NCBI RefSeq assembly: GCF_027497495.1
Contig: NZ_CP114205.1
Span: 6,820,001 to 6,884,000, forward strand
Direction: 5' to 3'
From: Streptomyces tubercidicus
GTDB taxonomy: Bacteria; Actinomycetota; Actinomycetes; Streptomycetales; Streptomycetaceae
DNA length: 64,000 nt
The position numbers and the translations under genes are program-made. The notes beneath the pieces were generated by a model. That model was given only the letters and a program-made list of their open reading frames with translations, was not told the DNA's origin and searched no databases. Below, piece by piece: positions 42,878 through 52,724 of the stretch. Every line of letters starts with the position of its first letter. Positions within the stretch are counted from its first letter, which is position 1.

Positions 42878-44299
42878 TTACTCGCCTTTCAGGTGCCGCA
42901 TCAGTCGTTCGAAGTCCTGCCAGCCGGACAGGTCCGAGGGGTCGCCCGGCAGCGGGTAGTACAGCGCGGGGCGGACCTTGGGGCCGAGGGGGACGGGCGG
43001 CTGGGACAGCGGGGTATTGCGGGCGCGGCCGTCGGGCATCTGGTGGACCTCTTCCGCGCCGAGCACGAAGGCGAACGGGACGCCGGGTCCTTCGAAGTGG
43101 GGCGGTACCGCCAGGTCGCGGCGGGCTTTGCGGATCTGGATGAGCATCGAGGTGAGGCGGTGACGAGTGGCGAGCAGTTCCGCGGCCCTGGGCAAGGCGT
43201 CCACCGGAGGCTCCTCGTCCGGTCCGTAGCCGAAGGCCAGCGTGACGTACTCCTCCACGCCGGCCTTCGTGCGCTTGACGCGTATGGTCGCGAGGCCGGG
43301 CCGGTCCGGGCTGCCGACCACCACGAACCAGGTCGGCGCAGGTGCCCGCTCGTAGGCGATGTCGGTCAGCTGGCGTGGCGACCAGGGAAGGGTGGCGGGT
43401 TCTGCGGTGCCCCAGCCGGCCGGGGGATTGCCGGTGAGTTCGCGCCATATCGACTCCAGCGCGCCCCCGAGTACCAGACGCTCGTCTGCTGGGTGGGTGG
43501 TGCGGAAGGTGATGGCCAGCTGGCGCTCGTCGGTGGCCGTGACCTCCTGGTAGGAGGCGGCCAGCTGAGTGCGGGGGGCGTCGTCGGTTGCGTCGGGCGA
43601 CGCCACGGGGGCGAACATGCCGTCCTGCCAGGACAGTACGGCTCCGGTCAGCCCGTCGTAGTAGCCGTCCCGTTCGTCCCGTAGGACCCAGCGGGAGGGC
43701 CAGTGGTTGAGGCTGTCGCGTACGGCGGGGGAGAGCGTGGTACCGGGCGGGGTGACGATCTGCAGGCTCAGCTCGGCGTTGGCGGCTGTCTGGTATGCGT
43801 GCGAGAGCCAGGCTGTCATGGCGACCACGGGGCGGTCCTGGATGACGACGGCGACTTTGTCGGTGAGGACGTCGACGGTGGCCTGACCGGCGGCGGGCGG
43901 GGGCGCGAGGCTCACACCTTCGGTTTTCACCACGGTGAGGTTCTGTGCGGCGGCTTCAGAGGGCCAGGCGGAGCCGTCAGCCAAGGTGGCCAGCCGGGCA
44001 GCGAAGGCGCCCACGAGGCGTTCGGCGTGCTCGACGCCGGTGGTGGCGCGGGCTTCCGTCCACCAATAGGGGACGGGCGGTGGCGTGGCGCCGAGGAGCC
44101 GTTCGGCTTCTCCGGGGACTTGGACGAGCAGTGGGGCCTCGACGGAGACGAGGGGTCGGCCCTCCTCGTCGCAGAGTCGTATGACGGCGCCTTCGCCGGT
44201 GGTATCGACGAGGTTGTCGGGGCCTCCGGAGAGCAGGCCCGCGAGCATGGTGGCCGGGTCGGGCATGCGCTGAGTGAGGGCGATGACGTCCTTGGTCAT
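42878..44299 (-). CDS. DUF6177-family type VII-associated protein
   Basis: A 473-residue protein without signal peptide or clear membrane segment. Orthologues (DUF6177) sit between eccC and the esx genes in Streptomyces ESX loci. Segments include PYWWTEARATTGVEHAERLV and ADERLVLGGALESIWRELTG. An ATG at 44299 (MTKDVIALTQ) was chosen; a longer frame from 44356 is possible. It may be a specificity or chaperone factor; no catalytic motif was seen. Confidence 0.62.
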   Translation of the reverse strand: MTKDVIALTQRMPDPATMLAGLLSGGPDNLVDTTGEGAVIRLCDEEGRPLVSVEAPLLVQVPGEAERLLGATPPPVPYWWTEARATTGVEHAERLVGAFAARLATLADGSAWPSEAAAQNLTVVKTEGVSLAPPPAAGQATVDVLTDKVAVVIQDRPVVAMTAWLSHAYQTAANAELSLQIVTPPGTTLSPAVRDSLNHWPSRWVLRDERDGYYDGLTGAVLSWQDGMFAPVASPDATDDAPRTQLAASYQEVTATDERQLAITFRTTHPADERLVLGGALESIWRELTGNPPAGWGTAEPATLPWSPRQLTDIAYERAPAPTWFVVVGSPDRPGLATIRVKRTKAGVEEYVTLAFGYGPDEEPPVDALPRAAELLATRHRLTSMLIQIRKARRDLAVPPHFEGPGVPFAFVLGAEEVHQMPDGRARNTPLSQPPVPLGPKVRPALYYPLPGDPSDLSGWQDFERLMRHLKGE

Positions 44300-44381
44300 G
44301 GGGTCGTCCGGTCCTTCGTCGTTCGTGGCATGAATGCCGTACGTCTTGTGGTCCACGTGGGCGAGAGAGCCCGCTTGCGCG

Positions 44382-47300
44382 TCACCTCGGGGCGTGCACG
44401 GTTTGGATCAGGCGGTTGAGCTGGCCTCTGCGGATGAGGACGCCGCGGCCCGGTGGCTGCTGGGAGGCGTAGACACCGGGGAAGAGCTGGCCCTCGCCGC
44501 GGTCGCCCGCCATGAGCAGTGCGGAGGACCCCGACTCGCGCAGGCCCTGGACCAGGGGCTCGTAGATGCCGCGTGAGGCGCCTGCGACACGGCGTGTCAG
44601 GACGAAGTGCAGGCCGATGTCGACCGCGGAGGGGACGTAGGGGAGGAAGGGGGCAAGCGGTTCCTGGCCGGCGGTGGTGAGCACGTCGTAGTCGTCGACG
44701 AGGACCACGATCCGCGGGCCGCCACCCCAGCTGCCGGGCTCCAGGTCCTCTAGGCGCGCGCCGTCATCGGGCAACCGCTGCTCCAGCACGGTGGCGATAC
44801 CGGCGGCCAGGCCCGCGCACAGCTTGGCGTTGTAGGCGTAGCCGCCGTTGAACTCTTCGGGGATGGCGCCGCGCAGACTGCGCCGGGGGTCCATGACGGC
44901 GAAGACCAGCTCGTCCTCGCCGTAGCGCTCGATGAGGCCACTGGCGATTGCCTTGAGGAGGTTCGTCTTGCCGCATTCGCTGTCGCCCAGGACGAGTAGG
45001 TGCTGGTCGTGCTGGAAGAGGTCGAGGACGACGGGTTCGAGGGCTGTCTGGTCCAGACCGATGGGGACTCGCTTTGGTTCTGCGACCGGGCCGGGCAGGA
45101 GGTGGGGCTCCAGCAGGTGTGGCAGCACCTTTACCGCCTGGGCGACCTCGCCGCTCCAGGTGGCGCGAATCGTGCGGGCCGTCCGCTCCAGAACAGCGCC
45201 GAGGTCCGTGGCGTCGGCCAGACCGTCAGTGCGGGGGAGTGCGACCTGTGCGAAGAGTTTGCCGTCGGTCAGGACACGTCCGGGCTCGTCGGACGAGAGG
45301 GTTTCGGCGAGTTTGTTGTCGATGCTGGATTCGCCGGGGTCGTTGAGCCGCAGCTCGATACGGGTGCCGAAGTTCGACTGGACGGCGATGCGTACGTCGT
45401 TCCAGCGGAGCATGCCCGCAACGACGTGGATGCCGTAACCGCCGCCGCGTTTGAGGATGTCGGCGACGGCATCGTCCAGCTCCTCGAAGTCCTCGCGCAG
45501 CGCGCCGAAGCTGTCGATGACGAGCACGATCTCGGCGGAGGCCAGCTGAGGGAGCCGGCCCGCCGCGTGCAGGTCGCGCAGCTGCTCGACGGAGTCGATG
45601 CCGTGTTCGCGGAAGAGGCCCTCCCTGGCCGCGAGCATGGTTCGTACCTCGTCGACGGTGCGGGCCACCCGCTCACGGTCGACGCGGCCTGCGACACCAC
45701 CTACGTGAGGCAGACCCGACAGGGCCGCCAGGCCGCCGCCCACCAGGTCGAGGCCGTAGACGCCGACTTCCTGCGCAGTGTGGGTCAGCGCCAGTGAAAG
45801 GACGAGGGTGCGCAGGAGCGTGGTCTTGCCGGACTGCGGGCCGCCGATGACGGCGGCGTGGCCGCCCGCCACCGTCAGGTCCAGGTACCACTGGCCCTGC
45901 CACTGCTTGGCCGGATCGTCGAGCACACCGAGCGGTATCTCAAGCGGCCCACGTCGCCTGGCGAGCTGCATGCCGCGCGGGCCGACGTCGAGTGGTCCGG
46001 CGACCGTGTCCAGCGCGATCGCGTCGGGCAGCGGGGGCAGCCAGATGCGGCGCACCGGACCTGCGGCGTTGGCCAGCTGCTCGACCATGACGCCCAGCTC
46101 GGTCGGCCCCATTTCACGGCGCCGCACCGCAGGCTCGTCGGTGCCCGAATCCTCCGCACCCGTCATGGTGTTGAAGGTGTCGTAGGGGAGGGCGAGGGGC
46201 CCGGTGTCCTCTTCCTCCTGGCGCTGCACCGGGCCGCGGTACGCGCCGGAGACATAGCTCGCCTTGAAACGGTCGTAGTGGCTGGTGTCGACCTTGAGGT
46301 AACCGAATCCGGGCAGCGGCGGCAGGTGGAAGGCGTCTGCGGTGTCCAGGACCGTACGGGATTCGTCCGCGGAGAAGGTGCGCAGGCCGAGCCGGTAGGA
46401 GAGGTAGGTGTCCAGGCCCTTGAGATGGCCGCCCTCGATGCGCTGGCTGGACAGCAGCAGGTGCACGCCAATGGAGCGGCCGATGCGGCCGATGGACAGA
46501 AACAGGTCGATGAAGTCAGGCTTGCCGGTGAGCAGTTCACCGAATTCGTCGATGACCACGAACAGGTGCGGCAGAGCCTCCAGGTCGGGCTGCTGATGGG
46601 CGCGCAGCGCGGCGTAGTCACCGATGTCGGCGATGTTGCCCGCGTCCTTGAGGACCTGCTGGCGGCGCTTGACCTCACCGGCGAGCGAGGCGTGGACGCG
46701 TTCAACGAGGCCCGCCTGGTTCTCCAGGTTGGTGATGACACCGGCCACGTGCGGCAGGTCCGCGAACGGGGCGAACGTCGCACCACCCTTGTAGTCGACG
46801 AGGACCAGGGCGAGGTCCTCAGGCGGGTGCGTGGCCACCAGGGCGAGGACGATAGTGCGCAGGAGTTCCGACTTTCCCGAGCCGGTCGCCCCGACGCACA
46901 GGCCGTGCGGACCCATGCCGAGCTCGGAGGACTCCTTCAGGTCCAACAGCACCGGCTCGTGGGCATCGTTAATGCCGATCGGTACGCGCAGGAAGGCACG
47001 TTCGCCGCGCGGCGCCCACAGATGTGAGACGTCGAGCTGTGCCACGTCGTCGACGCCGAGCAGCTCGGCGAAGTCGACGGGCCCGGTCAGGGGGGCGTCG
47101 CTGAGCGATTCGGCTGACAGGCGCAGTGGCGCCAGCATCCGGGCCAGGCCCTCGGCGAACGGGATGCCGGCCTCGTCCACGGTGCCGTGGGCACTCACCG
47201 GTTCCTGCGCGCGCAGGTCCTCGATCACCACCTGATCGCCGTCCACGGTGATCCGGACCCCGACCTGCCCCGGCTCTTGGACCCGCTGATCGAGCAGGTG

Positions 47301-48356
47301 CAGGACGGTGACGCCCATCTCCCGCAAGCCGACCGCCTCGTCGGGCTGCGGGAGGTCGACGGCATCCATGCCGTGTCCGTCGGCGACGACCAGCAGCCGG
47401 GACGTCATGGACAGGGCGTCGTTGCCGGACAGGCCGCGGCGCACCTCGGCCGCATAAGAGGCGCGACGGCGCAGTTCGGGGCCGAGCTGCCGGGCGAGCT
47501 GGGGCACGGAGGGGGCGATACGGCGAGCGGCGACGGGCCCGTCGTACTGCTCGGTGTCGAGCAGATGCGGCATCCATTTCGCCCACTCCCAGTCGGCGAG
47601 CCGGTCACCGGGCACGGCGAGCGCCATCGCCACATCGTCCGGGGCGTGCAGGGCGGAGGCCTGGACGAGCAGGGCCCGCGCCACGCGCAGGCAGTCCTCG
47701 CGGGGGCCGATCACGCTGACGTTGCCCACGCGGTCGAGCGGGACGGTGAGCGGGAGTTCGGTGCCGGTACGGAAGCGGGACATCAGCGCCGACGCCTCGT
47801 TGAGCATGAACCGGTCGGGCGGAGTCAGGACCGACGAGCCCTGCTGAGCGATCTGCAGATCGCGTACGGGCATCTCGCCGGTGCCGACCCGCACGCGCAG
47901 AAAGTCGCCGTCGACGCGACGGCGCTCCCAGAGGCGAGCCGGATCGCGCACGATGTCGTACAGGGCGGGCGGCGGCGGGTTGAGAACACCGGCGCGTTCG
48001 CGCCTCTGGCGCTCCTCGGCAGAGAGCTCTTCGCGCAGATCCTCCAGATAGGCCAGATACGCCTCGCGCTGGGTGCGCCGGGTGCGCTGCGCCTTGCCAC
48101 GCTGCGAGAAGACCAGCGCGACCGAGCCGATGACGGTGACGACGAGGATGATCGCCCCGAGCCCGGCGAACTGGCTATTGCGCACCACCGTCATCATCAC
48201 CACGGACGACATGACGCCGGCGACGGGCAGCAGCGACATCGCGATGTTGCCCGCCTTCCCCTCGGGGAGGTTGGGCGGGGCCTCGATGGTGCGCGCCTCG
48301 GAGGCGGCCGTGGGCCGGGTGGTCCTGGCCGGGCGGTGTATCAGTCGGGTACTCAT
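44382..48356 (-). CDS. eccC: Type VII secretion ATPase EccC
   Basis: A 1324-residue FtsK/SpoIIIE-type ATPase, the motor and substrate receptor of the ESX machine, fused as one polypeptide. Two membrane helices lie near 38-85. Three P-loop domains follow: GATGSGKS at 489-496 with Walker B FVVIDEFGEL; GGPQSGKT at 838-845 with VLVIDSFG, where the second acidic residue is Ser; and GDSECGKT at 1124-1131 with VVLVDDYD. In known EccC only the first domain hydrolyses ATP efficiently. It is flanked by the MinD-like ATPase and DUF6177 genes on the same strand. Confidence 0.95.
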   Translation of the reverse strand: MSTRLIHRPARTTRPTAASEARTIEAPPNLPEGKAGNIAMSLLPVAGVMSSVVMMTVVRNSQFAGLGAIILVVTVIGSVALVFSQRGKAQRTRRTQREAYLAYLEDLREELSAEERQRRERAGVLNPPPPALYDIVRDPARLWERRRVDGDFLRVRVGTGEMPVRDLQIAQQGSSVLTPPDRFMLNEASALMSRFRTGTELPLTVPLDRVGNVSVIGPREDCLRVARALLVQASALHAPDDVAMALAVPGDRLADWEWAKWMPHLLDTEQYDGPVAARRIAPSVPQLARQLGPELRRRASYAAEVRRGLSGNDALSMTSRLLVVADGHGMDAVDLPQPDEAVGLREMGVTVLHLLDQRVQEPGQVGVRITVDGDQVVIEDLRAQEPVSAHGTVDEAGIPFAEGLARMLAPLRLSAESLSDAPLTGPVDFAELLGVDDVAQLDVSHLWAPRGERAFLRVPIGINDAHEPVLLDLKESSELGMGPHGLCVGATGSGKSELLRTIVLALVATHPPEDLALVLVDYKGGATFAPFADLPHVAGVITNLENQAGLVERVHASLAGEVKRRQQVLKDAGNIADIGDYAALRAHQQPDLEALPHLFVVIDEFGELLTGKPDFIDLFLSIGRIGRSIGVHLLLSSQRIEGGHLKGLDTYLSYRLGLRTFSADESRTVLDTADAFHLPPLPGFGYLKVDTSHYDRFKASYVSGAYRGPVQRQEEEDTGPLALPYDTFNTMTGAEDSGTDEPAVRRREMGPTELGVMVEQLANAAGPVRRIWLPPLPDAIALDTVAGPLDVGPRGMQLARRRGPLEIPLGVLDDPAKQWQGQWYLDLTVAGGHAAVIGGPQSGKTTLLRTLVLSLALTHTAQEVGVYGLDLVGGGLAALSGLPHVGGVAGRVDRERVARTVDEVRTMLAAREGLFREHGIDSVEQLRDLHAAGRLPQLASAEIVLVIDSFGALREDFEELDDAVADILKRGGGYGIHVVAGMLRWNDVRIAVQSNFGTRIELRLNDPGESSIDNKLAETLSSDEPGRVLTDGKLFAQVALPRTDGLADATDLGAVLERTARTIRATWSGEVAQAVKVLPHLLEPHLLPGPVAEPKRVPIGLDQTALEPVVLDLFQHDQHLLVLGDSECGKTNLLKAIASGLIERYGEDELVFAVMDPRRSLRGAIPEEFNGGYAYNAKLCAGLAAGIATVLEQRLPDDGARLEDLEPGSWGGGPRIVVLVDDYDVLTTAGQEPLAPFLPYVPSAVDIGLHFVLTRRVAGASRGIYEPLVQGLRESGSSALLMAGDRGEGQLFPGVYASQQPPGRGVLIRRGQLNRLIQTVHAPR

Positions 48357-48392
48357 CGTCGTCCGTCATTCACGATCGGGCTCGGCATCTGG

Positions 48393-49634
48393 TCAGTGAC
48401 GCTGCTGGGAGAGGGAGAGCTGGAAGACGTCCGCGGCGAGGCGGGCTGCGGCTTCCCTTGTCGGGTGAGCAAGCAACTCGGTATGGACTCGGCCACCGGC
48501 TGCCAAATGCCGGTCATACGGCAGAACCTGGACACTTACTCCCGTGGACTTGAGCTCCCGGGCCGCCTGGTCGAGGTCGAGTCCCGAGTGCGGTACCAAT
48601 TCGGTGAGCACGACGACCGTGCCGGCGATCACCTGACGGGGCAGCTTCTGCATCCACTGGAGCACCGAGTACGTACTGGTGATGCCTTCCGGCGTGGCGG
48701 GTGCGGTCAGGACGCGCCCATGGGCGGCGGCGAGTGCAACACGGGCAACTTCGGCGGGCAGTGTCTCGCAGTCGATGACCATCACACCGAAGTAGCGGCG
48801 CAGCGCGACCACGGCCCGCTCGTACGCCCGGCTGTCCAGCATGACGCCGATCTGGCCCTGGCTCGCGGGCAGCAACCAGGCGTTGTCGGGGAGCTGGACG
48901 AGATAGCCGGTGACGTCGAGCAGGGACATGTCCGGCTTGACGAGGTCGGCGATATCGCTGGTGGTCCAGCGCAGCGACTCGGCACCGAGGCGCACCGGCA
49001 GGGAGCCGAGCGCCGGATCGGCCTCCAGGAAGAGGACCGGGTCCTGCCGGTAGTGCGCGTACGTGGTGCCGAGCAGCGCGGCGACGGTGGACTTGCCGGA
49101 CCCACCGCGGATCGAAGTGACGGCGATCTGTCGGCCGGTCGTCACGGGCTGCTGCAGCACCGCAGCGGTGCGGGTGATCTCGGCGACCTCGCGCGCGGCT
49201 GACGAGGACAGCGTATGGCGCAGCGCACGTGCGGCACGCGCCGCGAAGGACTCGCCGTGCCGCGGCTTGCTGCGTAGCGCGTAGGCCAGGCCCTCGTCCA
49301 CCACAAGCCGCGAGCCGGGACCGCTCCGGGGCCGGGGGCCCGGGGCGTACGCGGCCGGCACCTGCTGTTCCTGCTGTTGTTCCTGGTACCCGGCCTGCTG
49401 CGGCCGGCCGCCTGGATGACCCGCGTGCCGTTCCTGCCCCTCGTGCGGGGAGTCGGCCTGCCGTGGCGTGCCACCGCCATGGGCGGCGCCCGGCGCCTGG
49501 ATGCCCTGCGCAGGCAGTGTGTGGCCCGGCGCGGAAGCGTGGTACACCTGCCCGCCGGTGCCCTGTGCCCCCTGCTCGCCGCCGCCCCTCAGGTCCCGCA
49601 GCACATCACCCTGCCAGCCGTCTCCGCTCGGCAT
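48393..49634 (-). CDS. MinD/ParA-like ATPase of the type VII locus
   Basis: A 413-residue protein with a Gln/Pro/Gly-rich N-terminal tail (about 1-110) and a deviant Walker A P-loop domain (TSIRGGSGKSTVAALLG) typical of MinD/ParA ATPases. PVLFLEADPALGSLPVRLGA and VMVIDCETLPAEVARVALAA follow as switch regions. Such proteins (EspI-like) occur in ESX loci and may regulate secretion with ATP. The start at 49634 (MPSGDGWQGD) is approximate. It lies 36 bases upstream of eccC. Confidence 0.75.
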   Translation of the reverse strand: MPSGDGWQGDVLRDLRGGGEQGAQGTGGQVYHASAPGHTLPAQGIQAPGAAHGGGTPRQADSPHEGQERHAGHPGGRPQQAGYQEQQQEQQVPAAYAPGPRPRSGPGSRLVVDEGLAYALRSKPRHGESFAARAARALRHTLSSSAAREVAEITRTAAVLQQPVTTGRQIAVTSIRGGSGKSTVAALLGTTYAHYRQDPVLFLEADPALGSLPVRLGAESLRWTTSDIADLVKPDMSLLDVTGYLVQLPDNAWLLPASQGQIGVMLDSRAYERAVVALRRYFGVMVIDCETLPAEVARVALAAAHGRVLTAPATPEGITSTYSVLQWMQKLPRQVIAGTVVVLTELVPHSGLDLDQAARELKSTGVSVQVLPYDRHLAAGGRVHTELLAHPTREAAARLAADVFQLSLSQQRH

Positions 49635-49694
49635 ACCTGCTAACCCCCCACTCTGCTGCCCCGCCCGCAGCGCCAGCACATCCACTCAGAATTG

Positions 49695-51050
49695 TCAGAA
49701 CTGGTTGAGCAGCTGCCCGTACACACCGAACACACCAAAGGCGAGCGGGAAGAGCCCCACCATGCCAATGGACTCGACCAGATCGCCCATGCGCCGTAGC
49801 CGCACCTGCACATGCTCGGGTACCTGCACCGCCAAAACGACCAACGGCAGCACCGCAGCCACACACAGCACAGCCAGCGGCCCGACACCCCCCGCATGCT
49901 CCATCCACCACGTCACCAGGCGCACCACCAGGCACGACGCAGCAGCGAAGAGCGCAACAACTTCAACGACCAGCGGGAACGCTCGCGCCCTCGACACCAG
50001 CACCACGACAATGAGCGACGCCAGCACCACGCTCCATGCGGTCGGCTTCTCGGCCAGCGTGAGCAGCCAGCCGGCGGAGGCTGCCGAAATTGCAGTGACG
50101 ATCGTCGAAAGGGCAAGGCCGCGGTGCGTCGCCGCAAGCGCGGTACCTACCTGGTGACGGCTGACAGAGGCACCGCCCGAGCGGCGGTCATCGAGCGCGG
50201 TGAGCCCTGACGCCATCAGCGCAAGCCGCGGCAGCACTCCGAGCACCACCAAAGAAAAGACAGCCATAACGGCACCGAGCCGGGCCGGATCACCCTGAAC
50301 AGCGGCCGTCGTCTCCCACGCAATGGCGATCGCGGACGTGGCTACCGCACCAACGAGCCCACCCTTACCCAGCGGAGAGAAGTAGCCAAGGAACACAAGC
50401 GTCACGACCAGCGCACCCGCCACGGCAGCGAACCGCGCGGTGCCCGGCCAGCCGAACGCATCGGCAGCCGTCCACGCCGTGAGAACACCAAGCCCGCCGG
50501 CGGCGAGCAGGAGCGCGGTCGCCAGTCCCCGGTTCCCCCGCCCGATCTTGGCGACGAGCGCACCGGCCGCCAGGAGCACAAGCGATACAGCTGACAAAGC
50601 ACCGACCAGGGCGCCAAGCTGGAACTCACGGCGGGCGAGCAGCGCGGCGACCACGGCGAAGACGACCGTCGCCACACCCGCACTGGCTCGGCGCGCAGCA
50701 GGACGCCAGCGCCAAGACCGCAGATCGAGGTCGTCAGCCACCTGATCGGTAACGTCGTGCACAACGGGAGCCGGCGGCGCAGAATGCGTCGTCACCAGCC
50801 GGAGCACGGCGCCGTCGGCTACCCCGGCCGACGCCAGCGTGCTGTCGTACGGCAGGACAGAACCGTCGGCCGTAATCAACTGCCGGGCTACGGGCCGCGA
50901 TGCGGGCCGATCGCCCAGCAACGGCAGGACATCCGGGATCAGTTGCCCTATCGGCGTATCGGAGAGCAGGACGACATCGGCCCGGCGTCGCTCGCCGACC
51001 AACGTCACTCGGCTCAGTTGCGTCCGGGAACTCGCTGCTCTGCTCACCAC
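49695..51050 (-). CDS. eccD: Type VII secretion membrane protein EccD
   Basis: A 451-residue channel subunit. Residues 10-90 form the ubiquitin-like cytosolic domain (RVTLVGERRRADVVLLSDTP, VLPLLGDRPASR), and about 11 hydrophobic helices follow from 125 to the end. EccD dimers line the ESX inner-membrane pore. A GTG at 51050 is followed by another GTG, either of which could be the start. The gene is on the same strand as eccC. Confidence 0.9.
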   Translation of the reverse strand: MVSRAASSRTQLSRVTLVGERRRADVVLLSDTPIGQLIPDVLPLLGDRPASRPVARQLITADGSVLPYDSTLASAGVADGAVLRLVTTHSAPPAPVVHDVTDQVADDLDLRSWRWRPAARRASAGVATVVFAVVAALLARREFQLGALVGALSAVSLVLLAAGALVAKIGRGNRGLATALLLAAGGLGVLTAWTAADAFGWPGTARFAAVAGALVVTLVFLGYFSPLGKGGLVGAVATSAIAIAWETTAAVQGDPARLGAVMAVFSLVVLGVLPRLALMASGLTALDDRRSGGASVSRHQVGTALAATHRGLALSTIVTAISAASAGWLLTLAEKPTAWSVVLASLIVVVLVSRARAFPLVVEVVALFAAASCLVVRLVTWWMEHAGGVGPLAVLCVAAVLPLVVLAVQVPEHVQVRLRRMGDLVESIGMVGLFPLAFGVFGVYGQLLNQF

Positions 51051-51208
51051 TTACCGGAACCTACCATCGCGGGGTTGACGAACTCTTTGGCCAAACGGGA
51101 CGTGCTTCCACCCTGGCTCTGCGTCAGGGAAACTTCTTCTGCACGGTCAGCTCTTCGCGCATCCCCCGGGAATGTCGCAAACTCTGTCCGAATCCGATCC
51201 GTGGGCTT

Positions 51209-51487
51209 CTAGGGGGTCGCCGACCTTGTCGGCTGCCCGTACTGCTGCATCTGACGCTGCTGCTTCTCCTGCTCAGCCTTCTGTGTGGCCAGCGTGTGCT
51301 GAAGAAACGACCACCCCACGCACCCCGCACACAGGACAGCCGTGATCGCGATGCCCGCGAAGACCTTCCCCAGCCGCTCGTCCGCCGTGCGACGTCCCCG
51401 CTGGGAACCGAACAACAGGGCGTCCCGCATCCTGCGGCGGCGTACCGCCACCGACTCCAGCAGCTGACTGTCGTAATCCCGCGCCAT
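51209..51487 (-). CDS. Small single-helix membrane protein at the head of the type VII locus
   Basis: A 92-residue protein with a basic N-terminus (SVAVRRRRMRDALLFGSQRG), one membrane helix (VFAGIAITAVLCAGCVGWSF) and a Gln-rich tail. Similar small proteins precede eccD in Streptomyces ESX loci. No function is known. It is the most upstream gene of the locus before the CRISPR region. Confidence 0.6.
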   Translation of the reverse strand: MARDYDSQLLESVAVRRRRMRDALLFGSQRGRRTADERLGKVFAGIAITAVLCAGCVGWSFLQHTLATQKAEQEKQQRQMQQYGQPTRSATP

Positions 51488-51999
51488 TTCCTCGTCCGTC
51501 GCTTCAAATCGCTTGCCGCACTCGCCATGGTCGATGAACCCTCGGCCATGGGGGCCATACGCCGGCCGTTACTCCGAAACCTTCATGCATGATGGCGCAC
51601 TTCTGCGCCTGCCGTCGTCCGGCTGGCTCGTCGAGCACCGCCATGCTCTCGGCCGACGCGGTGCATGGCGGCCGACTCCAGATCTTCAGCGACCAGCCAG
51701 CACATGTCCCGATCGTTCGGTGGACACGAGCGTCGAAGCGTGCTCCTTGAGCCCGATTCCGGGCAGTGGGACCGGGTACCCGGGAGGCCATCCCGGTGAG
51801 AGCAGACAGCACGTGTACGTGTGGGAGAAGCTTGCAGTTTCGTTTGGAATATCGGGCTGACCAGAGGAAGATGCCTGCGATGTGGAGTCCGGCCAGGGGG
51901 CGCAGGGCGAGACCTCGGGGCGTTTGTGGCCATGATGTCGTCAGTGGAAGCGGCGACGATGCTCGCGGCGGGCGTGGGGAGCAGCCCACTCTGCCGCCA
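51488..51999. other. Boundary between the type VII locus and the CRISPR array
   Basis: About 500 bases without a recognisable gene. The eccB, mycP and eccE genes that could be expected near eccD are not here. The right end abuts the leader-distal end of the array. Open frames in this stretch look like composition artefacts. Confidence 0.5.
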
Positions 52000-52639
52000 G
52001 GGATCAACCCCGCGTGCGCGGGGAGCAGAGCCAGGCCCAGGCCCTGGCGTACGGCCTGATGGGACCAACCCCGCGGGTGCGGGGAGCAGCGATCGCCGCG
52101 CTGCGGTCCGTCGTCTACCGCGGGACCAACCCCGCGGGTGCGGGGAGCAGTCCAGGGCGGTGACGGCAACGAGCCGCTTGGCGGGACCAACCCCGCGGGT
52201 GGGCGGAGCAGAGCGCGAAGACCATCGAAGCGGGGGCTGAGGCGGGACCAACCCCGCGGGTGCGGGGAGCAGGCGATCGCGATGATCGGCATCGCCAGGA
52301 TGACGGGACCAACCCCGCGGGTGCGGGGAGCAGCGCGTCGGCCGGTTCCTGGACTGCCACGCGACGGGACCAACCCCGTGGGTGCGGGGAGCAGCTTCGG
52401 ACCACCTGGGCATCGCCGACAAGGAGGGGACCAACCCTGCGGGTGCGGGGAGCAGGCGATCCCCGCCTCGGTGGCTCCCTCCGTGGCGTGGATCAACCCC
52501 GCATGCGCGGGGACCACACGAGGGCCTTCGGCAGCCACCGCATGGGGTAGGGACCAACCCCGCATGCGCGGGGACCACGCACGGAGCAGGCTCTGTACAA
52601 GGCGGGCGAGGGGACCAACCCCGCGGGTGCGGGGAACAT
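52000..52639 (-). CRISPR. Type I-E CRISPR array, 11 repeats and 10 spacers
   Basis: Repeats of 29 bases start at 52000, 52061, 52122, 52183, 52244, 52305, 52366, 52427, 52489, 52550 and 52611. Spacers are 32 bases, one of 33 (52456-52488). On the minus strand the repeat reads CTGCTCCCCGCACCCGCGGGG then TTGGTCCC, which fits the I-E hairpin and 8-base 5' handle, so crRNA is made leftward. Repeats at 52489 and 52550 are a second variant (GTGGTCCCCGCGCATGCGGGG), and the one at 52611 begins ATGTT. The repeat at 52183 has a local base change. Most spacers keep an open frame, as phage coding DNA would. Confidence 0.96.
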
Positions 52640-52724
52640 TTTGGCATTTGGAGACGGGACTGGGGGCTGCTGTGTAACGATGCCTCTCGCGTCTTATGGC
52701 GTAGATGCATGGGGGGAAGCCTAG
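52640..52724 (-). promoter_or_regulatory. CRISPR leader and divergent cas promoter region
   Basis: These 85 bases between the array and cse1 are more AT-rich than the flanks (ATTTTGGCATTTGGAG at the array side). Because the crRNA strand is minus, the leader must be here and must share space with the rightward cas promoter. No exact promoter boxes are claimed. Confidence 0.55.
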
